Shown here piece by piece: positions 8,531-16,570 of a stretch of 64,000 bases of DNA. Each line of letters begins with the position of its first letter. Within the stretch, counting starts at the first letter, position 1. The stretch is from Mixta calida (GTDB lineage Bacteria; Pseudomonadota; Gammaproteobacteria; Enterobacterales; Enterobacteriaceae). The notes under the pieces are model-generated. The model saw only the letters and a list, made by a program, of their open reading frames with translations. It was not told the origin of the DNA and ran no database searches. The stretch is taken from contig NZ_CP026378.1 in the NCBI RefSeq assembly GCF_002953215.1, forward strand, positions 3,020,540 through 3,084,539, in the 5' to 3' direction. Made by a program: the position numbers and the translations under genes.

Positions 8531-8546
8531 CCCCTATATATAGTGT
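8531..8546. promoter_or_regulatory. NrdR box upstream of nrdA
   Basis: CCCCTATATATAGTGT matches the NrdR consensus ACACWATATATWGTGT at 14 of 16 positions. NrdR represses ribonucleotide reductase genes when dATP is high. The site is about 80 bp upstream of nrdA and is immediately next to a perfect DnaA box. A second NrdR box, usual at such promoters, was not identified with confidence. Confidence 0.7.
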
Positions 8547-8555
8547 TTATCCACA
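8547..8555 (+). promoter_or_regulatory. DnaA box upstream of nrdA (perfect)
   Basis: TTATCCACA is the strong-consensus DnaA box. DnaA is known to control nrdAB in E. coli, coupling nucleotide supply to replication initiation. The box directly abuts the NrdR site. Confidence 0.75.
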
Positions 8556-8577
8556 GAGTTACTCACAAAGAGCAAGC

Positions 8578-8586
8578 TGTGTATAA
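8578..8586 (-). promoter_or_regulatory. second DnaA box upstream of nrdA
   Basis: TGTGTATAA on the plus strand reads TTATACACA on the minus strand, a standard DnaA box variant. It lies 31 bp downstream of the first box in the opposite orientation, giving the two-box arrangement known at the E. coli nrdAB promoter. Confidence 0.65.
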
Positions 8587-8624
8587 ACGGGGGATATTTT
8601 TTTCACGGACAGGTAAAACGCGAC

Positions 8625-10910
8625 ATGAATCAGAGTCTGCTCGTCACTAAACGCGATGGCCGCAAAGAGCGCATCAATCTGGACAAAATCCACCGGGTTC
8701 TCGACTGGGCGGCGGAAGGCCTGCAAAACGTCTCCGTTTCCCAGGTTGAGCTGCGTTCCCACATCCAGTTCTACGACGGCATTAAAACCTCCGATATCCA
8801 CGAGACCATCATCAAGGCCGCCGCGGACCTGATCTCGCGTGACGCGCCGGATTACCAGTACATGGCCGCGCGCCTGGCTATCTTCCACCTGCGTAAAAAA
8901 GCCTACGGCCAGTTCGAGCCGCCGGCGCTTTACGATCAGGTCTCACGCATGGTGGAGATGGGCAAATATGACCGCCACCTGCTGGAAGACTACAGCCGTG
9001 AAGAGTTCGAGCTGATGGACAGCTTTATCGATCACTGGCGCGATATGAACTTCTCCTACGCGGCGGTGAAGCAGCTGGAAGGCAAGTATCTGGTGCAGAA
9101 CCGCGTCAGCGGCGAAATTTATGAAAGCGCCCAGTTCCTCTATATCCTGGTCGCCGCCTGCCTGTTCTCCAACTATCCGCGCGAAACTCGCCTGGATTAC
9201 GTGAAACGGTTCTATGACGCGGTTTCCACCTTTAAGATTTCCCTGCCGACGCCGATCATGTCCGGCGTGCGCACGCCGACCCGTCAGTTCAGCTCCTGCG
9301 TGCTGATTGAGTGCGGCGACAGCCTCGACTCGATTAACGCCACCTCCAGCGCCATCGTGAAATATGTTTCACAGCGTGCCGGCATCGGCATCAACGCCGG
9401 TCGCATCCGCGCGCTGGGCAGCCCGATCCGCGGCGGCGAAGCGTTCCATACCGGCTGTATCCCGTTCTACAAACATTTCCAGACCGCGGTGAAATCCTGT
9501 TCTCAGGGCGGCGTGCGCGGCGGCGCGGCCACTCTCTTCTACCCGATGTGGCATCTGGAAGTAGAAAGCCTGCTGGTGCTGAAAAACAACCGCGGCGTGG
9601 AAGGCAACCGCGTGCGCCACATGGACTACGGCGTACAGATCAACAAGCTGATGTATCAGCGTCTGCTGAAAGGCCAGGATATCACCCTGTTCAGCCCGTC
9701 GGACGTGCCGGGCCTGTATGACGCGTTCTTCGCCGATCAGGACGAGTTCGAGCGTCTCTATACCAAATATGAGCAGGATGAGAGCATCCGCAAGCAGCGC
9801 GTGAAGGCAGTCGATCTCTTCTCTTTGATGATGCAGGAACGCGCCTCCACCGGTCGTATCTACATCCAGAACGTCGACCACTGCAACACCCACAGCCCGT
9901 TCGATCCGGCTATCGCGCCGGTACGCCAGTCCAACCTCTGCCTGGAAATCGCGCTGCCGACCAAGCCGCTGATGGATGTGAACGACGAGAACGGCGAAAT
10001 CGCCCTCTGCACCCTCTCCGCCTTTAACCTGGGTGCGATTGAGAGCCTGGACGATCTGGAAGAGCTGGCGACCCTGGCGGTACGCGCGCTCGATGCCCTG
10101 CTCGACTATCAGGACTACCCGATTCCGGCGGCGAAACGCGGCGCAATGGGCCGTCGCACGCTGGGCATTGGCGTCATCAACTTCGCTTACTATCTGGCGA
10201 AGCACGGCGTGCGCTACTCCGACGGCAGCGCCAACAACCTGACGCACAAAACCTTCGAAGCCATTCAGTACTACCTGCTGAAAGCCTCTAACGAGCTGGC
10301 GAAGGAACAGGGCGCCTGCCCGTGGTTCAACGAAACCACCTACGCGCAGGGCATCATGCCGATCGATACCTACAAGAAAGATCTGGATGCGATCTGCAAC
10401 GAGCCGCTGCACCTCGACTGGGATACGCTGCGCGCCTCGATCAAAGAGCACGGCCTGCGCAACTCCACGCTCTCCGCGCTGATGCCGTCTGAGACGTCTT
10501 CGCAGATCTCCAACGCCACCAACGGCATTGAGCCGCCGCGCGGCCACATCAGCATCAAAGCGTCGAAAGACGGCATCCTGCGCCAGGTGGTGCCGGAGTA
10601 TGAGCGTCTGAAAGAGAGCTATGAGCTGCTGTGGGAAATGCCGGGCAACGACGGCTATCTGCAGCTGGTGGGTCTGATGCAGAAGTTTATCGACCAGGCG
10701 ATCTCCGCCAACACCAACTACGATCCGTCGCGCTTCCCGAACAGCAAGGTGCCGATGAAGCAGCTGCTGAAAGATCTGCTGACCGCCTATAAGTTCGGCG
10801 TGAAGACGCTCTACTATCAGAACACCCGTGACGGTGCGGAAGATGCGCAGGATGATATCGCGCCTTCTATCCAGGACGACGGCTGCGAAAGCGGCGCCTG
10901 TAAAATTTAA
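8625..10910 (+). CDS. nrdA: class Ia ribonucleoside-diphosphate reductase, alpha subunit
   Basis: The large subunit of aerobic ribonucleotide reductase, reducing NDPs to dNDPs in the cytoplasm. At 761 residues it equals the E. coli protein. Residues 1-95 form the ATP-cone (dATP activity site). The redox and radical residues are in place: Cys225 in FSSCVLIEC, Cys439 in NLCLEIALP, Cys462 in ALCTLSAFN, and the C-terminal swapping pair Cys754/Cys759 in DGCESGACKI. NrdB supplies the tyrosyl radical and is encoded 159 bp downstream. Upstream NrdR and DnaA boxes indicate the usual dNTP- and replication-linked control. Confidence 0.98.
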   Translation: MNQSLLVTKRDGRKERINLDKIHRVLDWAAEGLQNVSVSQVELRSHIQFYDGIKTSDIHETIIKAAADLISRDAPDYQYMAARLAIFHLRKKAYGQFEPPALYDQVSRMVEMGKYDRHLLEDYSREEFELMDSFIDHWRDMNFSYAAVKQLEGKYLVQNRVSGEIYESAQFLYILVAACLFSNYPRETRLDYVKRFYDAVSTFKISLPTPIMSGVRTPTRQFSSCVLIECGDSLDSINATSSAIVKYVSQRAGIGINAGRIRALGSPIRGGEAFHTGCIPFYKHFQTAVKSCSQGGVRGGAATLFYPMWHLEVESLLVLKNNRGVEGNRVRHMDYGVQINKLMYQRLLKGQDITLFSPSDVPGLYDAFFADQDEFERLYTKYEQDESIRKQRVKAVDLFSLMMQERASTGRIYIQNVDHCNTHSPFDPAIAPVRQSNLCLEIALPTKPLMDVNDENGEIALCTLSAFNLGAIESLDDLEELATLAVRALDALLDYQDYPIPAAKRGAMGRRTLGIGVINFAYYLAKHGVRYSDGSANNLTHKTFEAIQYYLLKASNELAKEQGACPWFNETTYAQGIMPIDTYKKDLDAICNEPLHLDWDTLRASIKEHGLRNSTLSALMPSETSSQISNATNGIEPPRGHISIKASKDGILRQVVPEYERLKESYELLWEMPGNDGYLQLVGLMQKFIDQAISANTNYDPSRFPNSKVPMKQLLKDLLTAYKFGVKTLYYQNTRDGAEDAQDDIAPSIQDDGCESGACKI

Positions 10911-11069
10911 TCGGGTCTGGCCGGCGTAAACCGGCCATGACTTTTCTTCTGGCCCCGCCAGCAGGCGGAGCCGCAAACATGGCAGGCCGCGCGGCGCGCG
11001 GTCAAAACGGCTGTCAGCGCGCTGCTTTACCGCAGCGCCAGCCTGTCCCGTTAGCATGTGGAATGAACT
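10911..11069. other. nrdA-nrdB spacer with hairpin
   Basis: This 159-bp spacer is long for two subunits made in stoichiometric amounts. It begins with GGCCGGC-GTAAA-CCGGCC (10919-10936), which can form a stem-loop without a T tract. A GC-rich stretch with further short repeats follows. The hairpin more likely tunes mRNA stability or partial attenuation than ends transcription. Confidence 0.45.
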
Positions 11070-12200
11070 ATGGCTTACACCACGTTTTCTCAGAATAAAA
11101 ACGATCAGCTGCTGGAACCGATGTTCTTCGGCCAGCCGGTTAACGTCGCGCGTTACGATCAGCAGAAATATGACATCTTCGAAAAGCTGATTGAAAAGCA
11201 GCTCTCCTTCTTCTGGCGTCCGGAAGAGGTGGACGTGTCGCGCGACCGCATCGACTTCCAGGCGCTGCCGGAGCATGAAAAGCACATTTTTATCAGCAAT
11301 CTGAAATATCAGACGCTGCTCGACTCCATCCAGGGCCGCAGCCCGAACGTGGCGCTGTTGCCGCTGATCTCGATCCCGGAGCTGGAAACCTGGGTAGAGA
11401 CCTGGGCCTTCTCAGAGACCATCCACTCGCGCTCTTATACGCATATTATCCGCAACATCGTCAACGATCCGTCGCTGGTGTTCGATGATATCGTCACCAA
11501 CGAGCAGATCCTGAAGCGCGCCAGCGATATTTCCGGCTACTACGACGATCTGATCGAGATGACCAACTACTGGCATCTGCTCGGCGAAGGCACGCATCAG
11601 ATCAATGGCAAAACCATTACCGTTAACCTGCGCGCGCTGAAGAAACAGCTTTATCTCTGCCTGATGAGCGTCAACGCGCTGGAAGCGATCCGCTTTTACG
11701 TCAGCTTCGCCTGCTCCTTTGCCTTTGCCGAGCGCGAACTGATGGAAGGCAACGCGAAAATCATTCGCCTGATCGCCCGCGACGAAGCGCTGCACCTGAC
11801 CGGCACCCAGCATATGCTGAACCTGATGCGCAGCGGTGAAGACGACCCGGAAATGGCGGAGATCGCCCAGGAGTGCCGTCAGGAGTGCTACGACCTGTTC
11901 AAGCTGGCGGCGGTGCAGGAAAAAGAGTGGGCGGAATACCTGTTCCGCGACGGCTCGATGATCGGCCTGAACAAAGATATTCTTTGCCAGTACATCGAGT
12001 ACATCACCAATATCCGTATGCAGGCGGTGGGCCTGGATCTGCCGTTCCAGACGCGTTCTAACCCGATTCCATGGATCAACGCCTGGCTGGTTTCCGACAA
12101 CGTGCAGGTGGCGCCGCAGGAAGTAGAGGTCAGCTCCTACCTGGTGGGTCAGATCGATTCGGAAGTGGGTGAAAACGACTTCGACGATTTCCAGCTGTAA
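11070..12200 (+). CDS. nrdB: class Ia ribonucleoside-diphosphate reductase, beta subunit
   Basis: The small subunit carrying the diferric-tyrosyl radical cofactor, 376 residues as in E. coli. The signature [13 protein letters not shown] contains the iron ligands Glu and His and the radical tyrosine, Tyr123 counting the initiator Met (Tyr122 in E. coli numbering). Further iron ligands lie in [11 protein letters not shown]. The C-terminal tail ([11 protein letters not shown]) is the conserved NrdA-docking peptide. yfaE follows two bases after the stop codon, so the three genes form one transcript that includes the cofactor maintenance ferredoxin. Confidence 0.98.
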   Translation: MAYTTFSQNKNDQLLEPMFFGQPVNVARYDQQKYDIFEKLIEKQLSFFWRPEEVDVSRDRIDFQALPEHEKHIFISNLKYQTLLDSIQGRSPNVALLPLISIPELETWVETWAFSETIHSRSYTHIIRNIVNDPSLVFDDIVTNEQILKRASDISGYYDDLIEMTNYWHLLGEGTHQINGKTITVNLRALKKQLYLCLMSVNALEAIRFYVSFACSFAFAERELMEGNAKIIRLIARDEALHLTGTQHMLNLMRSGEDDPEMAEIAQECRQECYDLFKLAAVQEKEWAEYLFRDGSMIGLNKDILCQYIEYITNIRMQAVGLDLPFQTRSNPIPWINAWLVSDNVQVAPQEVEVSSYLVGQIDSEVGENDFDDFQL

Positions 12201-12202
12201 TT

Positions 12203-12463
12203 ATGGCGGGTATGAAGATCAAACTGCGCGTTTCCGGCGCGCAGCTTGAATGCACCGACGAGCATCCCTCGCTGCTGGCGCTGCTGGAAGCGAATAATAT
12301 TTGTGTCGAGTATCAGTGCCGCGAAGGCTACTGCGGCTCCTGCCGCACGCGCCTGGTGAAGGGAGAAGTCAGCTACGCCGGGCAGCCGCTGGCCTTTATC
12401 CAGCAGGGCGAGATCCTGCCCTGCTGCTGTAAAGCCAACGGCGATATCGAAATCGAACTCTGA
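12203..12463 (+). CDS. yfaE: 2Fe-2S ferredoxin for NrdB cofactor maintenance
   Basis: An 86-residue plant-type [2Fe-2S] ferredoxin that supplies electrons for assembling and repairing the diferric-tyrosyl cofactor of NrdB. The cluster cysteines are in CREGYCGSC plus a distal cysteine in LPCCCK near the C-terminus. It starts two bases after nrdB and is translationally linked to it. Its final 47 coding bases together with the following terminator are repeated exactly at 13513-13581, so an insertion lies directly behind a gene that stayed intact. Confidence 0.95.
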   Translation: MAGMKIKLRVSGAQLECTDEHPSLLALLEANNICVEYQCREGYCGSCRTRLVKGEVSYAGQPLAFIQQGEILPCCCKANGDIEIEL

Positions 12464-12485
12464 AGCGGGCCGCGGCCCGCTTTTT
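12417..12485. repeat. 69-bp direct repeat, left copy (yfaE 3' end plus terminator)
   Basis: This segment covers the last codons of yfaE, its stop codon and the complete terminator. It is identical base for base to 13513-13581, at a spacing of 1096 bp. The base on each outer edge differs between the copies, so the repeat length is exact. It behaves like the left boundary of an inserted segment. Confidence 0.95.
12464..12485 (+). terminator. Rho-independent terminator of nrdAB-yfaE (left copy)
   Basis: The self-complementary GCGGGCCGCGGCCCGC is followed by TTTTTC and lies directly after the yfaE stop codon. It ends the nrd transcript. The same structure recurs at 13560-13581. Confidence 0.9.
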
Positions 12486-12685
12486 CTTTATAGGCCTATG
12501 CGCCTCTATAAGCGGCATCGCTCTTCTCTTCCCTTTCTCTCCTGTTCTTTTACTTTTATCCGTTGCTTTGAAAACAAAAAATTCCGTCTTATGCCGCAGG
12601 ATCGGAACATCTCATTTGACGGCAATGGCCATCTCAAAAAGAATGGCTGGCGAAGGGAGCTGATTTTCTGTATGGAAACAGAAAG

Positions 12686-13255
12686 ATGCATATTATAAAA
12701 GAAGAATATCTTGAAGATTATGCCATGAGACGGAAAAAATTCGTCTACGATCGCCGTATTCATCACAGCTATATCTTTATTGTCGGCAATGAAATATATA
12801 CGGTTATTATTGGCAGCCTGACAGATAAGAACATATTTATCAGAGCGGGTTACGCTATGCCGGAAGGCGTTTCTTTTCCTGCCAACGGTATGGCGGAGGT
12901 TTATTTCGATACTTTCGACGGCATGGATTCACTCGGCGATTTCCGCCACGTTCATTTTGCAGGGCTTGGTAGTGCCGTTGTGCTGCAATCGGTTTCACTG
13001 GCATTAATTGCTCACTTTGAAGCGTTTAATATTGGCGGCTTTGTATTTCAGGCCGCTTCCGGCGGAATGATCGATTTGAACAGAAAAATTTCGCTGGAAG
13101 AGATCTATGACTACATGCTTGGGTTAAAAAACGAACCACGTTATAATCCGCTTACCGGGCTGCCCAAAAAAACACCTCGTCCGCTATTGCCAAAAGAGCT
13201 GCACGCCTGGAAATTACTGTCTGAGGGGAAAGCCTGTTATGTCGTCTTACAATAA
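12686..13255 (+). CDS. unrecognised 189-residue protein in the yfaE-flanked insert
   Basis: I do not recognise this protein. It is 189 residues from 12686, or 176 from an alternative ATG at 12725 (MRRKKFVYD); neither start has a strong ribosome binding site. There is no signal peptide or clear membrane segment. A moderately hydrophobic core lies around residues 90-120 (GLGSAVVLQSVSLALIAHF), followed by GGFVFQAASGG and a LNRKISLEEIYDYML segment, and the C-terminus is basic and proline-rich (LPKKTPRPLLPKEL). Base composition is visibly more A/T-rich than the neighbouring genes. It overlaps the next gene by 17 bp, so the pair is probably co-translated. Cargo function (for example toxin-antitoxin or defence) is only a guess. 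Confidence 0.55.
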   Translation: MHIIKEEYLEDYAMRRKKFVYDRRIHHSYIFIVGNEIYTVIIGSLTDKNIFIRAGYAMPEGVSFPANGMAEVYFDTFDGMDSLGDFRHVHFAGLGSAVVLQSVSLALIAHFEAFNIGGFVFQAASGGMIDLNRKISLEEIYDYMLGLKNEPRYNPLTGLPKKTPRPLLPKELHAWKLLSEGKACYVVLQ

Positions 13256-13463
13256 GCACGCGCAGCCTGAACGCTTCGGCACTGCTCATCACGAGAAAAA
13301 AGCCATGCTGGAACTGCTGGCCACTGAGATGCAAATAGATTCAGACGCCGCTCTGCAAAATCTGAAAGCCAGTATTGAGGGCGATAAAAAGCACTCTTCT
13401 GCAACGCTATTACGCCGAAAACTTCAACAAGCGGCTCTTGTACGAGCGTTTCAAAACATTTAA
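13239..13463 (+). CDS. unrecognised 74-residue protein, partner of the preceding gene
   Basis: A small, charged, probably helical protein (KKAMLELLATEM, SDAALQNLKASIEGDKK, LLRRKLQQAALVRAF). It contains no signal peptide or membrane segment. Its ATG lies within the end of the 189-residue gene, 17 bp before that gene's stop, an arrangement typical of coupled gene pairs. It could be an antitoxin-, immunity- or adaptor-like partner, but nothing in the sequence proves this. It ends 49 bp before the right copy of the 69-bp repeat. Confidence 0.5.
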   Translation: MSSYNKHAQPERFGTAHHEKKAMLELLATEMQIDSDAALQNLKASIEGDKKHSSATLLRRKLQQAALVRAFQNI

Positions 13464-13512
13464 AAAAGCTCCCCACAGCGTTCTTTATTGTCGACCTTTG
13501 GTCAACCGCCTT

Positions 13513-13581
13513 TGCCCTGCTGCTGTAAAGCCAACGGCGATATCGAAATCGAACTCTGAAGCGGGCCGCGGCCCGCTTTTT
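13513..13581. repeat. 69-bp direct repeat, right copy
   Basis: An exact duplicate of 12417-12485. Here the yfaE codons are a 3' remnant with no gene start before them. The bases after it (ATGCCTTTCCGC and on) lead into yfaY and are presumably the original backbone flank of yfaE. The copy therefore marks the right boundary of the inserted 1.0-kb segment. Confidence 0.95.
13560..13581. terminator. duplicate yfaE-type terminator (right copy)
   Basis: The same GCGGGCCGCGGCCCGC stem and T5 tract as behind yfaE. It now serves as the likely end of the two-gene insert transcript. It lies 12 bp before the convergent yfaY stop codon. Confidence 0.85.
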
Positions 13582-13593
13582 ATGCCTTTCCGC

Positions 13594-14790
13594 TTATTCC
13601 TTCAGCGTTTCGACAATATCGACCCAGCCGTGGCCGGTGGTCACTTCCATACCGTGCAGCCAACGGCGCAGCATATTCATCGCCATCATCGCCACCAGCT
13701 CCTGTCGCGTTTTCAGCGTATGGCGCTGGTTGTTGAATCTTACCTGCTGAGCAAAAAGCCCATCCGGCGTTACAAGCGCAAAGCCGAGCTGCTCGTTTTG
13801 CAGCGAACCGACGCAGAGCGCGACGGCGGCCTGCTGCGTTTGCGCCCGCTGGCGCGCCCGGTGCGCCAGCTGCGCCAGGCTCTCTTCGCCAGCGGGCAGC
13901 ACTTCGCCCGCCACGCTGGGCGCCTCGCCTGAAGCCAACTGCCACTGCAAAAGACCGGCGGTAAAGCGCTCGCTAATGGTCAGCGTCTGGCCGCGTTCCT
14001 TAAGCTGACGCGCCAGCAGCGCAGGCAGCCCTTCCGTGCCCTCAAACAGCGTGCATTCCGCCAGCTGTAGCCGTACCTGCTGCCACACCTGCTCCATCGC
14101 CACCCGCTGCGCGGCCGGGCCGGTCAGCTTGATTTCGATAATCGGCATCGAGGAGCGGTAGCCCATCACCACCCCGTCCGGCAGCGCCAACGGCTCCAGC
14201 TCCGCGGCCAGATCGCTCTCGCCGCGTCCGAAGGTGGTCAGCCGCAGGCAGAGCGGTGGTTCCGGCAGATCGAAACGCGCCTTCAGACGCGGCAGGATCT
14301 GCTGCTCGACCATCACTTTAAATTCCGACGGCACGCCGGGCGTAAAGAAAATCCAGCAATCATTGAGCGTGACGGCGAAACCGCAAGCAGTGCCGACCGG
14401 GTTATCGATCATCTCGCTTCCCGCAGGAATTTCCGCCTGTTTGCGGTTGCTGGGCGCCATGGGTCGTCCACGGCTGGCGAAGAAGGCTTCGATTTTCTCC
14501 AGCCACGCCGGTTGCAGCTCCAGCTCAACGCCGCAGGCGGTGGCGGCGGCCAGCGCGCTCAGGTCATCGCTGGTCGGGCCGAGGCCGCCGTTAACAATCA
14601 GCACGTCGGCGATACGACTGCGCTCCGTTAACGCCTCCACCAGCGCAGGCAGGCTGTCGCCGACGGTGGAACGGCTGCTCATCGGCAGCCCCTGCTGAAA
14701 CAGCACATCCGCCAGCCACGCGGCATTGGTATCGATTATCTGGCCGTGCAGCACCTCATCGCCCGTTGAGAGCATTTCCACTCTAATCAC
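13594..14790 (-). CDS. yfaY: CinA-like protein YfaY
   Basis: A 398-residue CinA-family protein (E. coli YfaY about 400). The N-terminal MoaB/MogA-like (COG1058) domain shows LSTGDEVLHGQIIDTN, VNGGLGPTSDDLSA and NPVGTACGF. The C-terminal half corresponds to a degenerate CinA C domain. The paralogue PncC carries NMN deamidase activity, but YfaY-type proteins appear to lack it, so the function is uncertain. A GTG at 14788-14790 was chosen because AGGAGG lies seven bases upstream and the protein then begins like E. coli YfaY; a longer frame reaching 14847 has no such support. Convergent with the yfaE side. Confidence 0.9.
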   Translation of the reverse strand: MIRVEMLSTGDEVLHGQIIDTNAAWLADVLFQQGLPMSSRSTVGDSLPALVEALTERSRIADVLIVNGGLGPTSDDLSALAAATACGVELELQPAWLEKIEAFFASRGRPMAPSNRKQAEIPAGSEMIDNPVGTACGFAVTLNDCWIFFTPGVPSEFKVMVEQQILPRLKARFDLPEPPLCLRLTTFGRGESDLAAELEPLALPDGVVMGYRSSMPIIEIKLTGPAAQRVAMEQVWQQVRLQLAECTLFEGTEGLPALLARQLKERGQTLTISERFTAGLLQWQLASGEAPSVAGEVLPAGEESLAQLAHRARQRAQTQQAAVALCVGSLQNEQLGFALVTPDGLFAQQVRFNNQRHTLKTRQELVAMMAMNMLRRWLHGMEVTTGHGWVDIVETLKE

Positions 14791-15017
14791 GTCACGTCCT
14801 CCTGTGGTTAATGCTTTCACTGTAGAAAGGCGCGGTGACGAATACAACGTAAATCTCCCGGCGAGAAGCGTTTTCAGAGATGGCAGCGATAGCTTTTGCC
14901 AGATTGTCAGCGCAGCGGCTTTAACGGCAGAATGGCTTAAACAATAGGTTCCTCCAATTGAATTTTAAATTTAATTAGTTTTAACCTTTAACAATCACAC
15001 CGATAGAGAACAGCCAC

Positions 15018-16460
15018 ATGAGTAAAAAAGGTCTTACTACCGCTTCAGGCGCGCCGGTTGCCCATAACAATAATTCCATGTCTGCCGGTCGCCGCGGACC
15101 GCTGCTGCTACAGGATGTCTGGCTGCTGGAGAAACTGGCGCACTTTGATCGTGAAGTGATTCCGGAGCGCCGTATGCATGCCAAAGGTTCGGGCGCTTAC
15201 GGCACCTTTACCGTCACGCAGGATATCACCCGCTTTACCCGCGCTAAGCTGTTCTCTGAAGTGGGCAAGAAAACCGATCTCTTTATTCGTTTCTCCACCG
15301 TCGCTGGCGAGCGCGGCGGCGCCGACGCCGAGCGCGATATTCGCGGCTTTTCTCTGAAGTTTTACACGGAAGAAGGCAACTGGGATCTGGTGGGCAACAA
15401 TACGCCGGTCTTCTATCTGCGCGACCCGCTGAAATTCCCCGATCTGAACCATGTGGTGAAGCGCGATCCGCGTACTAACCTGCGCAACCCAACTTACAAA
15501 TGGGACTTTTTCTCCCATCTGCCGGAGTCGCTGCATCAGCTGACCATCGATTTCAGCGACCGCGGTCTGCCGCGCTCCTACCGTCATATTCACGGTTTCG
15601 GCAGCCACACCTACAGCTTTATCAACGAGCGGCAGGAACGCTTCTGGGTGAAATTCCATATGCGCTGCCAGCAGGGCATCGAAAACATGATGGACGACGA
15701 GGCGGCGCTGCTGATTGGCCGCGATCGTGAAAGTTCGCAGCGCGATCTGTTCGAATCGATTGAACGCGGCGATTTCCCGCGCTGGAAATTCTACGTGCAG
15801 GTGATGCCAGAGAAAGAGGCGTCGCAAACGCCGTACAACCCATTCGACCTGACCAAAGTATGGCCGCACGCTGATTATCCGCTGATCGAGGTGGGCGAGT
15901 TTGAGCTGAACCGTAACCCGGACAACTACTTCGCTGAAGTTGAGCAGGTAGCAATGAGCCCGGCGAACGTGGTGCCCGGCATCGGTTTCTCGCCGGATCG
16001 GATGTTGCAGGGCCGTCTTTTCTCCTACGGCGACGCGCACCGCTATCGTCTGGGCGTGAACCACCATCAGATCCCGGTTAATGCGCCGAAATGCCCGTTC
16101 CACAGCTACCATCGCGACGGCGCGATGCGCGTTGACGGCAACAGCGGCAACGGCGCGACCTACGAGCCGAACAGCTTCGGCGTGTTCCAGGAGCAGCCGG
16201 ACTTCAGCGAGCCGCCGCTGTCGCTGGAAGGCGCGGCCGATCACTGGAACCATCGTGAAGATGATGACTACTTCAGTCAGCCGCGCGCGCTGTTTAATCT
16301 GCTGAGCGAAGAGGAACATCAGCGCATGTTCGCCCGCATCGCCGGCGAGCTGGCGCAGGTGCCGGAGTTTATCCAGCAGCGTCAGCTGGCGCTGTTCCTC
16401 CAGGTTGACCCAGCCTACGGCGCAGGCGTGGAAGCGGCATTGCGAGCGCTGAAAGGCTAA
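15018..16460 (+). CDS. katA: monofunctional heme catalase KatA (small subunit type)
   Basis: A 480-residue catalase that disproportionates hydrogen peroxide in the cytoplasm. The length and lack of a C-terminal flavodoxin-like domain put it in the small-subunit clade, unlike E. coli KatE. The distal active-site motif [20 protein letters not shown] contains the essential histidine. The conserved asparagine region ([15 protein letters not shown]) and the proximal heme-ligand motif [14 protein letters not shown] with its tyrosine are complete. It stands alone between yfaY (divergent) and menE (convergent), a position where E. coli K-12 has no catalase, so it is a lineage-specific insertion or gain. 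A good terminator follows. Regulation was not evident. Confidence 0.96.
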   Translation: MSKKGLTTASGAPVAHNNNSMSAGRRGPLLLQDVWLLEKLAHFDREVIPERRMHAKGSGAYGTFTVTQDITRFTRAKLFSEVGKKTDLFIRFSTVAGERGGADAERDIRGFSLKFYTEEGNWDLVGNNTPVFYLRDPLKFPDLNHVVKRDPRTNLRNPTYKWDFFSHLPESLHQLTIDFSDRGLPRSYRHIHGFGSHTYSFINERQERFWVKFHMRCQQGIENMMDDEAALLIGRDRESSQRDLFESIERGDFPRWKFYVQVMPEKEASQTPYNPFDLTKVWPHADYPLIEVGEFELNRNPDNYFAEVEQVAMSPANVVPGIGFSPDRMLQGRLFSYGDAHRYRLGVNHHQIPVNAPKCPFHSYHRDGAMRVDGNSGNGATYEPNSFGVFQEQPDFSEPPLSLEGAADHWNHREDDDYFSQPRALFNLLSEEEHQRMFARIAGELAQVPEFIQQRQLALFLQVDPAYGAGVEAALRALKG

Positions 16461-16527
16461 CATCGGCCATATCGCGCGGTCTGCTTTTTCTGTCGCTGCG
16501 TTTATCGCTAAGTAGCCTGACAGCGGT

Positions 16528-16555
16528 AAAAGCCCGGCCCCGGCCGGGCTTTTTT
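16528..16555. terminator. terminator between katA and menE
   Basis: AGCCCGGCC-CC-GGCCGGGCT preceded by AAAA and followed by TTTTTA forms a bidirectional Rho-independent terminator between the convergent katA and men transcripts. Confidence 0.9.
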
Positions 16556-16570
16556 ATCTCTGCGCCGATG

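Noticed and set aside
9369-11285. 638-residue minus-strand open frame across nrdA
   Set aside because: It is the antisense shadow of nrdA and nrdB, an effect of GC-rich codon use; no ribosome binding site or family features.
12498-12698. 66-residue plus-strand frame at the left of the yfaE insert
   Set aside because: No good ribosome binding site and no resemblance to a known protein; treated as leader DNA of the following gene, although it cannot be fully excluded.
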